Of a stretch of DNA of 64,000 bases, positions 57,201 through 59,275 are shown one piece after another (the stretch's first letter is position 1; each line of letters begins with the position of its first letter). The stretch is taken from contig CP136068.1 in NCBI GenBank assembly GCA_032622095.1, forward strand, positions 183,152,796-183,216,795, read 5' to 3'. A program made the position numbers and the translations under genes. Under the pieces are notes generated by a model, which saw only the letters and a list, made by a program, of their open reading frames with translations, was not told where the DNA came from and did not search any database. Source of the stretch: Siphonodentalium dalli. Lineage: Eukaryota > Mollusca > Scaphopoda > Gadilida > Siphonodentaliidae.

Positions 57201-57739
57201 GGGCTATCTTTTTTGGGGGTTATTTCCCTTTATGCCAGCTGCCGTTATGTGGAGCTTCAACATACCGATCTGTTCCTAGTTAAGTAAATGCCTATATATG
57301 CACTTCCGTTTGGATTTACAATGTACGCCTGATTATTATTAATATCTACTATCAGATATTCACAGAAAATGGCGTCGAATCATGTGAACCAATATTCTCT
57401 TACAAATAAGTAATTTACATATTAACATATACAATTTTAAATATCCAATCAACAATGTAACATCATTTACAAAAATAAAATTAATTTACCTTATTATCTA
57501 CATTTCATATTTTCAATATTTCTAGAATTCATAAACTCGAAGCAAATTCTTACTGAAAGTATATGCATAACTAAGGCTGAGTTTCAGCTCAATGCTTTAC
57601 GAAAACAGCTGTTTAACTTGATACTCAACCATTCATTTGTAGGGATGTTTAGATATTAAGTTCGAAGTTCATAAATGCGTGTATTATAAAATCACATTCT
57701 TTCCTCCCCACAGACAACAACTGTCCCTGGACCTGGTAG
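3016..57739 (+). CDS. Split gene: secreted chitin-binding LamG/CBM14 protein (Pif/BMSP-like), 12 exons, 5' end missing
   Basis: Exons: 3016-3255, 6273-6480, 19529-19705, 21205-21375, 26270-26622, 31881-31971, 41210-41289, 45564-45594, 48194-48394, 51222-51437, 55253-55450, 57714-57739. All borders are AG/GT. Junction phases are 0,1,1,1,0,1,0,1,1,1,1, and the total of 1,992 nt is divisible by three and ends in TAG. Domain order: VWDE-like beta module, three CBM14-type modules, one LamG, a Thr-rich linker, two CBM14 modules, a short tail. CBM14 modules bind chitin in peritrophic and shell-matrix proteins, and CBM14 plus LamG is the signature of molluscan Pif/BMSP-type shell proteins, so an extracellular chitin-binding role is the best inference. 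No VWA domain, signal peptide or start codon is visible; these may lie upstream. Missing exons in the 13-kb intron 2 cannot be excluded, but the phases need none. The exon-intron model is strong; the exact ortholog is uncertain. Confidence 0.85.
3256..4085 (+). other. Intron 1, first part
   Basis: AT-rich intronic DNA with no recognisable element or exon. Confidence 0.5.
4086..4215. repeat. Foldback (inverted repeat)
   Basis: Arms of about 50-60 bp containing GTGTTTTGAGATGTGTTTTA and its complement, with a GCTCG centre near 4147. It has the form of a non-autonomous foldback element. Target duplication not resolved. Confidence 0.8.
4216..4316. repeat. Direct duplication
   Basis: Two copies of a ~60-bp segment with CCCAACATAACTCGTTG and CCTCTATAT. 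Confidence 0.75.
4317..6272 (+). other. Intron 1, remainder; faint ~340-bp degenerate repeat
   Basis: GGCGGCCATTTTGG-like strings recur near 5199, 5533 and 5882 with loosely similar flanks, suggesting decayed tandem copies about 340 bp apart. Nothing coding seen. Confidence 0.35.
6273..6480 (+). CDS. Exon 2: CBM14 chitin-binding module 1
   Basis: Phase 0 in, phase 1 out; donor GTAAGT at 6481. The peptide has a Cys-rich peritrophin-A pattern with CVYNAGSYYTPHPDRCYMY, then an aromatic-rich QC segment, HCAFPLFW and a closing SCDYVNVANC. Aromatic residues around the central cysteines are typical of chitin contact positions in CBM14. An alternative acceptor at 6281-6282 would give phase 1, but only the 6271-6272 acceptor matches the phase-0 end of exon 1. 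Confidence 0.85.
6481..7481 (+). other. Intron 2, first part
   Basis: AT-rich, with a poly-C run near 7279. No exon or named element seen. Confidence 0.45.
7482..9415. mobile_element. Terminal-inverted-repeat DNA element, ~1.9 kb, non-autonomous
   Basis: The left end CCCCTGTCACACTC with GCCGGCGCTCTCACTGCGC (7487-7540) recurs inverted at 9365-9412. A similar inner copy starts near 7810, so elements may be nested. The interior is CpG-rich compared with its surroundings and holds inverted segments (ACAAAACAAGCGC near 7980 and 9220) but no transposase. Superfamily and target duplication were not determined. Confidence 0.75.
9416..10231 (+). other. Intron 2 sequence
   Basis: AT-rich. A small palindrome with TATTAGGTC and GACCTAATA lies near 9840, with a poly-G/poly-T stretch after it. 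No gene seen. Confidence 0.45.
10232..10272. repeat. (TGTC)n microsatellite
   Basis: About ten tandem TGTC units with one TGCC interruption. Confidence 0.95.
10276..11960. repeat. Degenerate ~135-bp tandem repeat array
   Basis: Units carrying GTCGCCGATTGCCACCAAAC, then ATCATCCCCATGATATGAGG and GTGTGGTTTAA recur near 10430, 10560, 10840, 11115 and 11765. A leader with AAGATAATGG near 10345 recurs near 11685, so a larger block was also copied. No coding frame persists. Confidence 0.8.
11961..13519 (+). other. Intron 2 sequence
   Basis: Unique AT-rich DNA. The open frame at 12321-12557 has no recognisable domain or splice context. Confidence 0.4.
13520..13654. mobile_element. Palindromic TA-flanked MITE (family E), copy 1
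   Basis: Starts CAGTAATGCCC and ends GGGCATTACTG followed by TA. The arms contain CCACAGCAGAAT and its complement. CAGT ends with TA targets suggest a Tc1/mariner-type origin (inference). This copy lacks the CGATGAATGGCAACAAGCC inner arms of the longer copies. Confidence 0.9.
13990..14180. repeat. Short G-rich tandem repeat
   Basis: About three ~50-bp units beginning GGGTGGGTGTCC, with CCGGAAACGG-like interiors, ending in a poly-C run. Confidence 0.65.
14526..14673. repeat. Inverted repeat with internal tandem duplication
   Basis: GTTACGGGACGCTTGGTGG at the left recurs inverted at the right. Between them a ~47-bp segment with AAGCGAGATCTCCCTTCGCC is present twice in tandem. Confidence 0.85.
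15108..15530. mobile_element. Double-hairpin MITE (family F), copy 1
   Basis: Hairpins at 15125-15220 and 15425-15502, each pairing GCAGAATGAGGTCC with CTCTGGGGACCTCATTCTGC-like sequence, flank a spacer. TGTGTCTG and CAGACACA lie at the outer ends. Confidence 0.8.
15531..16036 (+). other. Sequence between MITE and LINE ORF
   Basis: No endonuclease coding could be seen upstream of the LINE ORF, consistent with 5' truncation. Confidence 0.5.
16037..17983 (+). CDS. Non-LTR retrotransposon reverse transcriptase (5'-truncated LINE)
   Basis: An uninterrupted 648-residue frame. RT motifs occur in order: SYRAITLMPALYKLLEK (46-62), FLDVWKAFDTV (116-126, first catalytic Asp), DQGTRQGGICSP (172-183), and HADD (216-219) where YADD is usual. 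Thumb and C-terminal regions follow. A CCHC-type motif C549-x2-C552-x9-H562-x4-C567 resembles the zinc ribbon at the end of CR1/jockey-like LINE proteins. The apurinic endonuclease domain expected at the N-terminus is absent, so the copy is truncated. The start is simply the first ATG. It lies in intron 2 in the same orientation as the host gene and is a selfish insertion, not part of that gene. Confidence 0.93.
   Translation: MSRERDSLCQLFSALLRHGYIPVAAKRGVIITLHKGGSKPKHSFDSYRAITLMPALYKLLEKVLLNRIELHTPHILSVNPLQHGFQKHISSNMTSYLTQECIHFNAERNQKLYCCFLDVWKAFDTVWIDGLMYKLYERGLAGISFKFVHQLLSDVYCNVRYNDATSRLIKIDQGTRQGGICSPKFYMVYIDELIKLLSESIYGFHMESINCTCPTHADDMLILSLTECGLNSLIDMCVRYSYTWRYKYNSSKSVAMVLNEPRKQANKYKRKWIMGSEHLNEVDSTVHLGIPIDKYKQTNNFIEHVCDKLRSTFLMLSNSGLYAGGLTPLSSSLIYKSVVLPRALFGTELLWNLSQNEIMKLERTHRFCIKRIQGFEPRTRTDIALGLLGIHSLEFYIHNKKLSLLSSLCNVECNNHKTVKQVFLHRMYEYMLLPTTSSSRFHNYFCDIMQILERYDCSYYLNQFATESCFPDKKSWKQIFNMGMVTSHDDAWKSRTNSDPSLALFNRIHTDLCISYVWRLCKSHPEDKSIYLTIGKLISQIGINREISCTNCGSTTTDILSHIFIECTPMYSFRNEMEYFIMDALGINAYIKYDTLSREAKLSVLLGNLSEIEGDQLITDDDIPIQIFKHVVKMWQAYYLYAGMTGIT
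17984..19528 (+). other. LINE 3' flank and end of intron 2
   Basis: AT-rich after the stop. A GC-richer patch at 18280-18600 carries a short Arg-rich minus-strand frame without a recognisable domain. Two direct copies of CTTGTCATCACTTGTCCGTG occur at 19395-19470. No further exon found. Confidence 0.4.
19529..19705 (+). CDS. Exon 3: CBM14 chitin-binding module 2
   Basis: A 177-nt phase 1-1 exon with acceptor TATTTTAG and donor GTAAGT. It holds a canonical CBM14 core: PCKTD near the start, then HCCHYWKCVNG, SYCDAGKSYD, GQCLPDTYC. The central YWKC and the later C..G..YD..SGQC follow the peritrophin-A consensus. A long-TIR MITE begins only 16 bp downstream of the donor. Confidence 0.9.
19722..20178. 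mobile_element. Long-TIR hairpin MITE (family A), complete copy
   Basis: Ends GTGACCCGCC...GGCGGGTCAC with ~60-bp inverted termini. Each end contains a near-perfect hairpin (CCAATGCATTCTCT, TATATGCGAG and complements). It lies 16 bp from the exon 3 donor. Confidence 0.9.
20355..20661 (-). mobile_element. tRNA-derived SINE with 12-bp target duplication
   Basis: The element is bounded by TTCTTCCTTGTG at 20343-20354 and 20662-20673. Read on the minus strand its head contains an A-box-like TGGCTCAATCGG and a B-box-like GGTTCAAATCC, that is, an internal RNA polymerase III promoter. The head does not close an acceptor stem, so it is not a functional tRNA. The ~220-bp body has no strong similarity I can name. 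Confidence 0.85.
21205..21375 (+). CDS. Exon 4: divergent CBM14-like module 3
   Basis: A 171-nt phase 1-1 exon with a strong acceptor (CTTTTCCAG) and donor GTAAGT. The peptide starts PPDTCKD and ends TVSDCE, like its neighbours. Its central segment reads QYWVYHHGLN where the family normally has a cysteine after the aromatic pair, so two of the six usual cysteines are replaced. The remaining cysteines cluster late (PCPLC, TCLC). It is best read as a decayed or specialised CBM14 fold. Splicing and phase support it as a real exon. Confidence 0.78.
21385..21480. repeat. Dispersed repeat (family D) fragment
   Basis: TTAACCCTTTCTTTG then TACATTGGAATGGT recurs at 45647-45710. Related fragments occur near 27035 and 29770. 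Confidence 0.6.
21535..21800. mobile_element. Family A MITE, right end truncated
   Basis: Carries the left hairpin and the middle (CCCTGCAGGGAGCCCCACAC) but breaks off after ATTGTTAGACCATTGCAT. Confidence 0.85.
21825..22075. mobile_element. Family F MITE, partial
   Basis: A GCAGAATGAGG hairpin at 21836-21935 followed by spacer sequence with GGTGATATGCACCCATTGG. Confidence 0.7.
22280..22402. mobile_element. Family E palindromic MITE, left arm deleted
   Basis: CAGTAATG start, then directly the right arm (GCCATATTTCTGACTAAATC) to GGGCATTACTG. Confidence 0.8.
22425..23178. repeat. ~34-bp minisatellite, about 22 units
   Basis: Units of AATTAATCAAGAGCTTTG and TCATGGTTATTTATAT with point changes and small indels. 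It starts just after a family E MITE. Open frames across it are artefacts. Confidence 0.95.
23179..24789 (+). other. Intron 4 sequence
   Basis: AT-rich. The open frame at 23481-23780 shows a vague beta-strand pattern but no splice sites compatible with the gene. No other feature seen. Confidence 0.35.
24790..24886. mobile_element. Family E MITE, left arm only
   Basis: CAGTAATTCCC, CCACAGCAGAAT and GGATTTAGTCGCAAATATGG in order. The right arm is missing. Confidence 0.75.
24887..26269 (+). other. Intron 4 sequence
   Basis: Mostly unique AT-rich DNA. A short family-D-like string (AACTACTCATCAATGA) lies near 25545. No exon seen. Confidence 0.4.
26270..26622 (+). CDS. Exon 5: LamG domain, first part
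   Basis: A 353-nt exon, phase 1 in and phase 0 out, with acceptor TATTTTAAG and donor GTGAGT. The peptide ACPPELEITFDD... contains beta-strand-like segments (SSISIPAFKDKWW, VYIEIRFKED, YELALLTNKDCG, TIAITVKNSG). This resembles the N-terminal two thirds of concanavalin/LamG-3 domains in molluscan Pif-type proteins. A TTAA-flanked MITE starts 18 bp past the donor. A broken partial copy of this exon lies at about 27150-27213. Confidence 0.88.
26641..27034. mobile_element. TTAA-flanked hairpin MITE (family B, piggyBac-like), copy 1
   Basis: TTAA|CCCTTTACCCAACA at the left and TGTTGGGTAAAGGG|TTAA at the right; the TTAA duplication and CCC ends are hallmarks of piggyBac-type insertion. Inside are two copies of the CCAATGCATTCTC hairpin. 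It starts 18 bp past the exon 5 donor. Confidence 0.92.
27149..27213 (+). pseudogene. Broken partial copy of LamG exon 5
   Basis: TTGGAAATCACATTTGA, then GGGGGCGGAGCTAATGTTT reproduce the start of exon 5 with several changes. The frame hits TAG right after GANV, and the acceptor sequence is not preserved. Confidence 0.88.
27400..27940 (+). other. Intron 5 sequence
   Basis: AT-rich, no feature recognised. Confidence 0.4.
27965..28340. mobile_element. Double-hairpin MITE (family F), copy
   Basis: Hairpins at about 27979-28043 and 28231-28324 with GCAGAATGAGG ends flank a spacer containing CTCTATATCTCCAAATTGGG. Confidence 0.8.
28348..28614. repeat. Inverted repeat, ~50-bp arms
   Basis: GTGCTGAAGGGTACACAGG occurs at the left and its complement at the right. 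Each arm is itself a direct duplication (GGGTACACAGG twice). Confidence 0.8.
28700..29170. repeat. Dispersed repeat, two tandem degenerate copies
   Basis: CATATATCTCAACCATGGG then GGTATGCAGGTT occurs twice about 170 bp apart. Related text appears at 47300-47460 and 52430-52750. Origin unknown. Confidence 0.65.
29171..30079 (+). other. Intron 5 sequence with a family D fragment
   Basis: A family-D-like segment lies at about 29770-29960 (GGAAATATAAGGAGATGATA). The rest is unremarkable. Confidence 0.45.
30080..31826. mobile_element. Composite TTAA-flanked element (family C) with nested copies
   Basis: The left end TTAA|CCCTTTCATGGCAGGAG plus GTGCTGGTGCA is matched by its inverted complement (TGCACCAGCACAGCTCCTG) ending at GGG|TTAA (31824-31830). 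Between them lie hairpin segments with GTGCATTCTTTTATATATGC repeated near 31020, 31110, 31190 and 31720, and a nested family B copy. The right end is 54 bp from the exon 6 acceptor. Confidence 0.75.
30444..30724. mobile_element. Family B MITE nested in family C, left end shortened
   Basis: TTAACCATGTGCC at the left replaces the normal CCCTTTACCC end; the right end is intact (GTTGGGTAAAGGG|TTAA). Confidence 0.8.
31881..31971 (+). CDS. Exon 6: LamG domain, second part
   Basis: A 91-nt exon, phase 0 in and phase 1 out; acceptor TTTTCTTCAG, donor GTATAT. The peptide DGWKTIVMQMDGNLLYGSV matches the LamG segment 'dgw..v...dg..l.lyv.G' after the central strands. Its phase joins exons 5 and 7 exactly. 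The donor is weak and merges into a minisatellite carrying similar CAGGTATATA strings. Confidence 0.87.
31980..34795. repeat. ~44-bp minisatellite, roughly 60 units, 2.8 kb
   Basis: Units of CAGATCAGTATAAACCCAGG, CTTCATGTATATATATA and CCTCA with variable TA tracts. It begins about 8 bp after the exon 6 donor. Open frames on both strands are repeat artefacts. Confidence 0.97.
34915..35065. mobile_element. Family F hairpin, decayed
   Basis: CCCATAGCAGGATGTGATCC to GGGGACCTAATTCTGC, with a middle matching other copies (GATGCTAGCCCG). Confidence 0.65.
35066..35722 (+). other. Intron 6 sequence
   Basis: AT-rich; similarity to 24520-24680 (CTCAGTTTTGAATT, GTAACAGTTTCAGTTCTTA) suggests an old segmental or dispersed repeat. 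Confidence 0.45.
35723..35975. mobile_element. Family A MITE, internally deleted
   Basis: The left hairpin is intact; the right hairpin is reduced to GAGAATGCATTGGCACAGGG. Confidence 0.85.
35976..37400 (+). other. Intron 6 sequence
   Basis: No exon or clear element. Parts resemble 24900-25330 (GTATGACCATGGTTCACTCC versus GTATGGTCACGGTGCCACTCC), extending the older duplication. Confidence 0.4.
37404..37668. mobile_element. Family A MITE, left end missing
   Basis: Begins in the middle (CCCTGCAGGGAGCCCCACAC) and ends with the right hairpin and AAAAAAATCCCGACTTCCGA. Confidence 0.85.
37995..38118. mobile_element. Hairpin MITE remnant
   Basis: CTCCCATATATAAGAGAAT, then GCCAATGCATTATCTTATG and a right half ending GCATTGGCACAGGG. 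Confidence 0.6.
38158..38616. mobile_element. Family A MITE, complete copy
   Basis: GTGACCCGCC...GGCGGGTCAC with both hairpins intact. The middle is in the opposite orientation to the 19722 copy. Confidence 0.9.
38640..39330. repeat. Degenerate tandem repeat, ~165-180-bp period
   Basis: CATTTGAGAAGACGCAGGCCAAGTTTGA-like segments recur near 38800, 38970, 39125, each followed by GAAATCGCTGTTTTC and GGTAACTTGAGCAATATTCA. Four or five decayed units. Confidence 0.75.
39331..40370 (+). other. Intron 6 sequence
   Basis: No feature recognised apart from a short direct repeat (AAATCTGACCCCA) near 39585. Confidence 0.4.
40508..40720. mobile_element. Family E palindromic MITE, full length
   Basis: TA|CAGTAATGC...GGCATTACTG|TA with long arms reaching a short central loop (CTCTGTGAGAAC). 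Confidence 0.93.
40985..41188. mobile_element. Family E palindromic MITE, full length
   Basis: TGTAATGCCC to GGGCATTACA with full arms; it ends about 21 bp before the exon 7 acceptor. Confidence 0.9.
41210..41289 (+). CDS. Exon 7: LamG domain, third part
   Basis: An 80-nt exon, phase 1 in and phase 0 out; acceptor TTTTGTGTTGCAG, donor GTGAGT. The peptide has a LFVGYGHNLDYFKGQIDY ending, the usual LamG turn 'l.iG......f.G.iDe' before the last strand. A palindromic MITE ends about 21 bp upstream of the acceptor. Confidence 0.87.
41290..42840 (+). other. Intron 7 sequence
   Basis: AT-rich; a single family C end (GGCGGGAGCTGCACTGTTGCA) lies near 41440, and an inverted repeat with AGGATATTCAAGTGA lies near 42735-42830. 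No exon seen. Confidence 0.45.
42841..43030. mobile_element. Family F MITE, partial
   Basis: Spacer (TTACTTCTTCCCTTCTG, GGTCTCCCATAGCAGTTGAGG) and part of a hairpin. Confidence 0.6.
43200..43425. repeat. 36-bp minisatellite, about 6 units
   Basis: Units of GTATATGACGGGAGTCTATC and TGTATCTTGTATGTAC. Confidence 0.95.
43448..43660. mobile_element. Family E palindromic MITE, full length
   Basis: TA|CAGTGATGCCC...GGGCATTAATG|TA with the complete CATTCATCGGAAAGCTCTC arms. Confidence 0.93.
44229..45227. mobile_element. TIR element with GTTGCGT-rich interior, ~1.0 kb
   Basis: The left end TTACCCTCACACCATAGCG is repeated inverted at the right (CGCTATGGTGTGAGGGTA). It is flanked by GCTTTAAGT and GCTTTAACT, a ~9-bp target duplication with one mismatch. 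The left half is full of GAGTTGCGTGTG strings and the right part of CGCAACACGATCGC, so the whole folds back. No transposase. A 9-bp duplication would suit Mutator-like elements (inference). Confidence 0.85.
45229..45560. repeat. 56-bp minisatellite ending at the exon 8 acceptor
   Basis: Six units of AACTACTGACTATTGCATGA, GCCGTAACACAACACTTGTG and TTTTTGTCATTGCTT. A further partial unit (44178-44228) lies on the other side of the 1-kb TIR element. Confidence 0.93.
45564..45594 (+). CDS. Exon 8: LamG last strand (31-nt micro-exon)
   Basis: Phase 0 in, phase 1 out. The peptide IRMYFCLPVT continues exon 7 to give GQIDY/IRMYFCLPV, matching the LamG terminal strand 'G.IDevRiYn.aL'. The acceptor is TTTTTGTCATTGCAG and lies inside the last unit of a 56-bp minisatellite. 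The donor is GTGAGT. Its small size makes it easy for gene finders to miss. Confidence 0.8.
45839..45965. repeat. 20-bp minisatellite, 6 units
   Basis: Units of TACCCTCCATGGTAGGTCGG with minor changes. Confidence 0.9.
46093..46451. mobile_element. Family B (TTAA) MITE
   Basis: TTAA|CCCTTTACCCAACA...GTTGGGTAAAGGG|TTAA; the second hairpin has lost its left half. Confidence 0.92.
46678..47003. mobile_element. Family B (TTAA) MITE
   Basis: Intact TTAA-flanked ends and both hairpins. The middle is shortened compared with the 26641 copy. Confidence 0.92.
47008..47890 (+). other. Intron 8 sequence
   Basis: Contains a fragment (about 47290-47460) of the dispersed repeat seen at 28700. Otherwise no feature. 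Confidence 0.45.
47894..47989. mobile_element. Family E MITE, right arm only
   Basis: CCGATGAATGGCAGCAAGCC through GATTATTTAGGGAATTACTA. Confidence 0.8.
48194..48394 (+). CDS. Exon 9: Thr-rich mucin-like linker
   Basis: A 201-nt phase 1-1 exon. About 55 codons are almost all ACN (Thr) with scattered Ser and Pro, built on an imperfect 21-bp repeat, and it ends TQEMCNIRDG. Such Thr-rich linkers between CBM14 domains are usual in peritrophin-like proteins and are probably O-glycosylated. The donor GTATAC is non-ideal but keeps the phase. The reverse strand is also open (poly-Val) but has no gene support. Confidence 0.8.
48960..49960 (+). pseudogene. Decayed 3' end of a second non-LTR retrotransposon
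   Basis: Three fragments in order: LHWLSVHYRIK near 49040, a shifted continuation RTFKFKILVLKFGALN (49555-49600), and GDTAFRVITPNLWNCLPDEL with FHKLLNTHMF (49720-49840). These match the C-terminal region of CR1/jockey-type LINE proteins (LHWLPV.YRI.FK, GDRAFS..AP.LWN.LP). About 480 bp of unrelated sequence splits the first two. The tail has GGGCGCTCTACAAATG, a usual 3' UTR string of such elements. Confidence 0.8.
50376..50572. repeat. ~17-bp minisatellite
   Basis: Units of CTGAACAAGCGTGTAGT and variants, about ten, some interrupted by AATTATAGG. Confidence 0.9.
50573..50920. mobile_element. Family F MITE
   Basis: A hairpin at 50580-50650, a spacer with GATATGCACCCATTGGG, and half of a second hairpin from 50857. 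Confidence 0.75.
51222..51437 (+). CDS. Exon 10: CBM14 chitin-binding module 4
   Basis: A 216-nt phase 1-1 exon; acceptor TATAATTTTAG, donor GTACGT. The peptide has ACADCRELNGAW, then HPCRCDKYLVCKF, a loop, TCSVGLYWDQ, FVMTCVEPV, DPCPSG. The central CDKYLVC and the late CSVGLYWD...TC follow CBM14 well. The exon's tail is duplicated just downstream (51455-51690), and a decayed copy lies near 54391. Confidence 0.9.
51455..51690 (+). pseudogene. Duplicated tail of exon 10, split by a MITE
   Basis: CCAGTTTATCATGACGTGT (to 51477) and GTGTGGAGCCGATGGATAAG...CCATGTCCTTCTGGTAC (51648-51690) together form a second copy of the last ~60 bp of exon 10 and its donor. A family E palindrome sits between them. 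The copy has no acceptor and cannot be a full module. Confidence 0.88.
51478..51650. mobile_element. Family E palindromic MITE inside duplicated exon tail
   Basis: CCTAAATAATTAG to TTATTTAGGG with arms GGTAATTTTTCAGGATTTAG and complement. The outer CAGTAATG ends are lost. Confidence 0.85.
51691..54178 (+). other. Intron 10 sequence
   Basis: A diverged pair of repeat units at 52420-52760 (GTCTATTCATGTCATAACTT / GTCTGTTCATGTGATAACTT) related to the 28700 family. The remainder shows no exon or named element. Confidence 0.45.
54179..54316. mobile_element. Family E palindromic MITE, short form
   Basis: TA|CAGTAATGCCC...GGGCATTACTG|TA with shortened inner arms. Confidence 0.92.
54391..54457 (+). 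pseudogene. Second decayed copy of exon 10 tail
   Basis: GATGACGTGCAGTGTGGGTCTGTATTG matches exon 10 (GATGACGTGTAGTGTGGGTC), then skips to a diverged GATAAGCACGAACCATGCCC end with a deletion between. Confidence 0.82.
54569..54713. repeat. Foldback element
   Basis: AGGGTTTCCGCCAGGG and GAGTCCTTATTCAGCCGTAT at the left pair with CCTGGTGGAAACCCT at the right. A short GGGGCGACCATGG centre lies near 54640. Confidence 0.85.
54770..54955. mobile_element. Family A MITE, right half
   Basis: AT-rich middle followed by the right hairpin ending GCATTGGCACAGGGTA. Confidence 0.8.
55154..55297 (+). repeat. 72-bp tandem duplication covering exon 11 acceptor
   Basis: Copies at 55154-55225 and 55226-55297 differ by one base (CTGTTCAG versus CTTTTCAG). 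Each includes the polypyrimidine tract, the AG and the first ~45 exon bases. Confidence 0.95.
55253..55450 (+). CDS. Exon 11: CBM14 chitin-binding module 5
   Basis: A 198-nt phase 1-1 exon; acceptor TGTACTTTTCAG, donor GTAAGT. The peptide VCLDTS... has DNDCCTYWECVD, HCCDVGYRYS, AKKCVTDSTC, a textbook CBM14 pattern closest to exon 3. The start at 55253 is preferred over the duplicated acceptor 72 bp upstream, because the upstream copy runs into TGA at 55228. Confidence 0.9.
55490..55885. mobile_element. Chimeric hairpin MITE (family A end tandemly copied, family B other end)
   Basis: A ~70-bp segment with GACCCGCCATATCAAATCC and CCCTGTGCCAATGCATTCTC is repeated twice before a full hairpin. 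The other end continues as family B (GCATTGGCACAGGGCCC then GTTGGGTAAAG). Confidence 0.82.
56464..56693. mobile_element. Family C MITE, solo copy
   Basis: CCCTTTCACGAATGGAACTT left end; right end TGCACCAGTGCAGCTCCCAT then GAAAGGG|TTAA. The internal hairpin has TATATATGCGAGGCTCCC. Confidence 0.75.
56698..57713 (+). other. Intron 11, last part
   Basis: AT-rich sequence with no recognised element. It ends in the pyrimidine-rich acceptor of exon 12. Confidence 0.45.
57714..57739 (+). CDS. Exon 12: terminal exon and stop
   Basis: After the strong acceptor TTCCTCCCCACAG the phase-1 frame reads (D)NNCPWTW and then TAG at 57737-57739. This closes the gene. No clear AATAAA was seen close downstream, so the poly(A) site is unresolved. 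Confidence 0.7.
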
Positions 57740-57875
57740 CAATATTTACCCGAAATTTTGAAAGATAATTTCTTATTAACGTTTTCAATGTAATTAACTA
57801 TTTATGACGAAACCATGCTGCTCCGAACAGAATAGGGACATTTAACTTCAACTACTTTTGAATCACTAACCATCC

Positions 57876-58365
57876 CATATGGACTGCTGGCTAAAAATAG
57901 ATGGCTCTTACATATGGACTGCTGGCTAAAAATGGATGGCTCTTACATATGGACTGCTGGCTAAAAATGGATGGCTCTTACATATGGACTGCTGGCTAAA
58001 AATGGATGGCTCTTACATATGGACTGCTGGCTAAAAATGGATGGCTCTTACATATGGACTGCTGGCTAAAAATGGATGGCTCTTACATATGGACTGCTGG
58101 CTAAAAATGGATGGCTCTTACATATGGACTGCTGGCTAAAAATGGATGGCTCTTACATATGGACTGCTGGCTAAAAATGGATGGCTCTTACATATGGACT
58201 GCTGGCTAAAAATGGATGGCTCTTACATATGGACTGCTGGCTAAAAATGGATGGCTCTTACATATGGACTGCTGGCTAAAAATGGATGGCTCTTACATAT
58301 GGACTGCTGGCTAAAAATGGATGGCTCTTACATATGGACTGCTGGCTAAAAATGGATGGCTCTTA
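57876..58365. repeat. 35-bp satellite, 14 near-identical units
   Basis: Units start at 57876, 57911, 57946 and so on every 35 bp. Each is CATATGGACTGCTGGC, TAAAAATGGATGGCTCTTA. Only the first unit has a visible difference (AATAGATGG). Confidence 0.98.
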
Positions 58366-59275
58366 CATATGAATGTGCCACATTCCGAAACTGAGCATCC
58401 TTCAAGTTTTTCATATTTGGAGATCGGTGTCAATTCATATTTATGGCAATGAATTCCCGGTGCTGCGCGAATGTCAAGTGATTTCATCAGGTAACGAGCG
58501 ATAACTAGTTCGTCAGATTTCTCCGTCAACTTGCAAACTTGGCCAAAAGTAGAAGAATTGATTCTTTTGGATCACACCTTTCCCAGATAATTATCTCACT
58601 GTCCTTGAGTATCCTTCTCAAGTTGAGATATATATTCATCCGATAGTGTTATAACATCCAGATGACAGTTTCGAATGACAATTTGTTCTGGGTGGAATTC
58701 CAAGTAGTCATGGTCAGTCGCTATAGCATATAAATTAGCAGGAGGTATATTTTCAGCTAATGGAATGTCACATGAATTTCGACAATTCAACAACAAGTTG
58801 CGTACATATGATGGGTATCCAACACATCCTCTACCGTCCTCTGCTCTAGGGTCAAATCAAAATTTCCCTGTCAAATTACTGCGAAGTGGTAGATCACATG
58901 CCTTAATGGGTGATCCTTTGAATTGTGTAGCTTTGGTGATTGTTTAAAGCTTGTGTGTGCATGTCTCCGGTGTTAGAATGTCCTTATTGTTCGGAATCGA
59001 ATAAGACAACAAAACATGGCACGCACATTATTGCAGTGAGCTTCGGGGCCAATACCTGCAGCGCATTCACATTGACATTCTAAAATGACACCATTTTTAT
59101 TGAATGAGATGTCCAAATTGTATGTCACGTTTTTCTATATCTCAGCAGCGAGCTCTGACAAAACATATATCACCGTTGATCCTAATTTTGCGAATTTTAG
59201 GAAACGTTCCTTGTACAGTCTTTTCGAACCCGTACCTAAAGTCTGAGACACAGTTGACAGATATGTCTCAACATC
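58366..59275 (-). pseudogene. SWIM zinc finger / YqaJ-type nuclease protein, broken
   Basis: Read on the minus strand from 59275 downward: LYKERFLKF...VLSELAAEI, a TAG, then NKNGVILECQCECAAGIG and AHCNNV, matching the SWIM zinc finger C-x-C...C-x-H except that the final His is Asn. After a frameshift, YPSYVRNLLLNCRNSCDIPL (from about 58817) and ITLSDEYISQLEKD lead into two in-frame TGA codons. Then RINSSTFGQVCK (about 58553-58518) and CGTFICKSHPFLASSP (about 58396-58349) match the start of YqaJ recombinase-nuclease domains (R-x-T-A-S-x-F-G; G-L-F-x-x-x-x-P-F-L-x-A-S-P-D-G). The catalytic second half is missing where the 35-bp satellite begins. SWIM plus YqaJ is a common transposon-associated architecture in invertebrates. 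Dead copy. Confidence 0.78.

Noticed and set aside
57876-58365. CRISPR-like regular array
   Set aside because: Units are directly contiguous with no unique spacers, and the genome is eukaryotic; a simple satellite.
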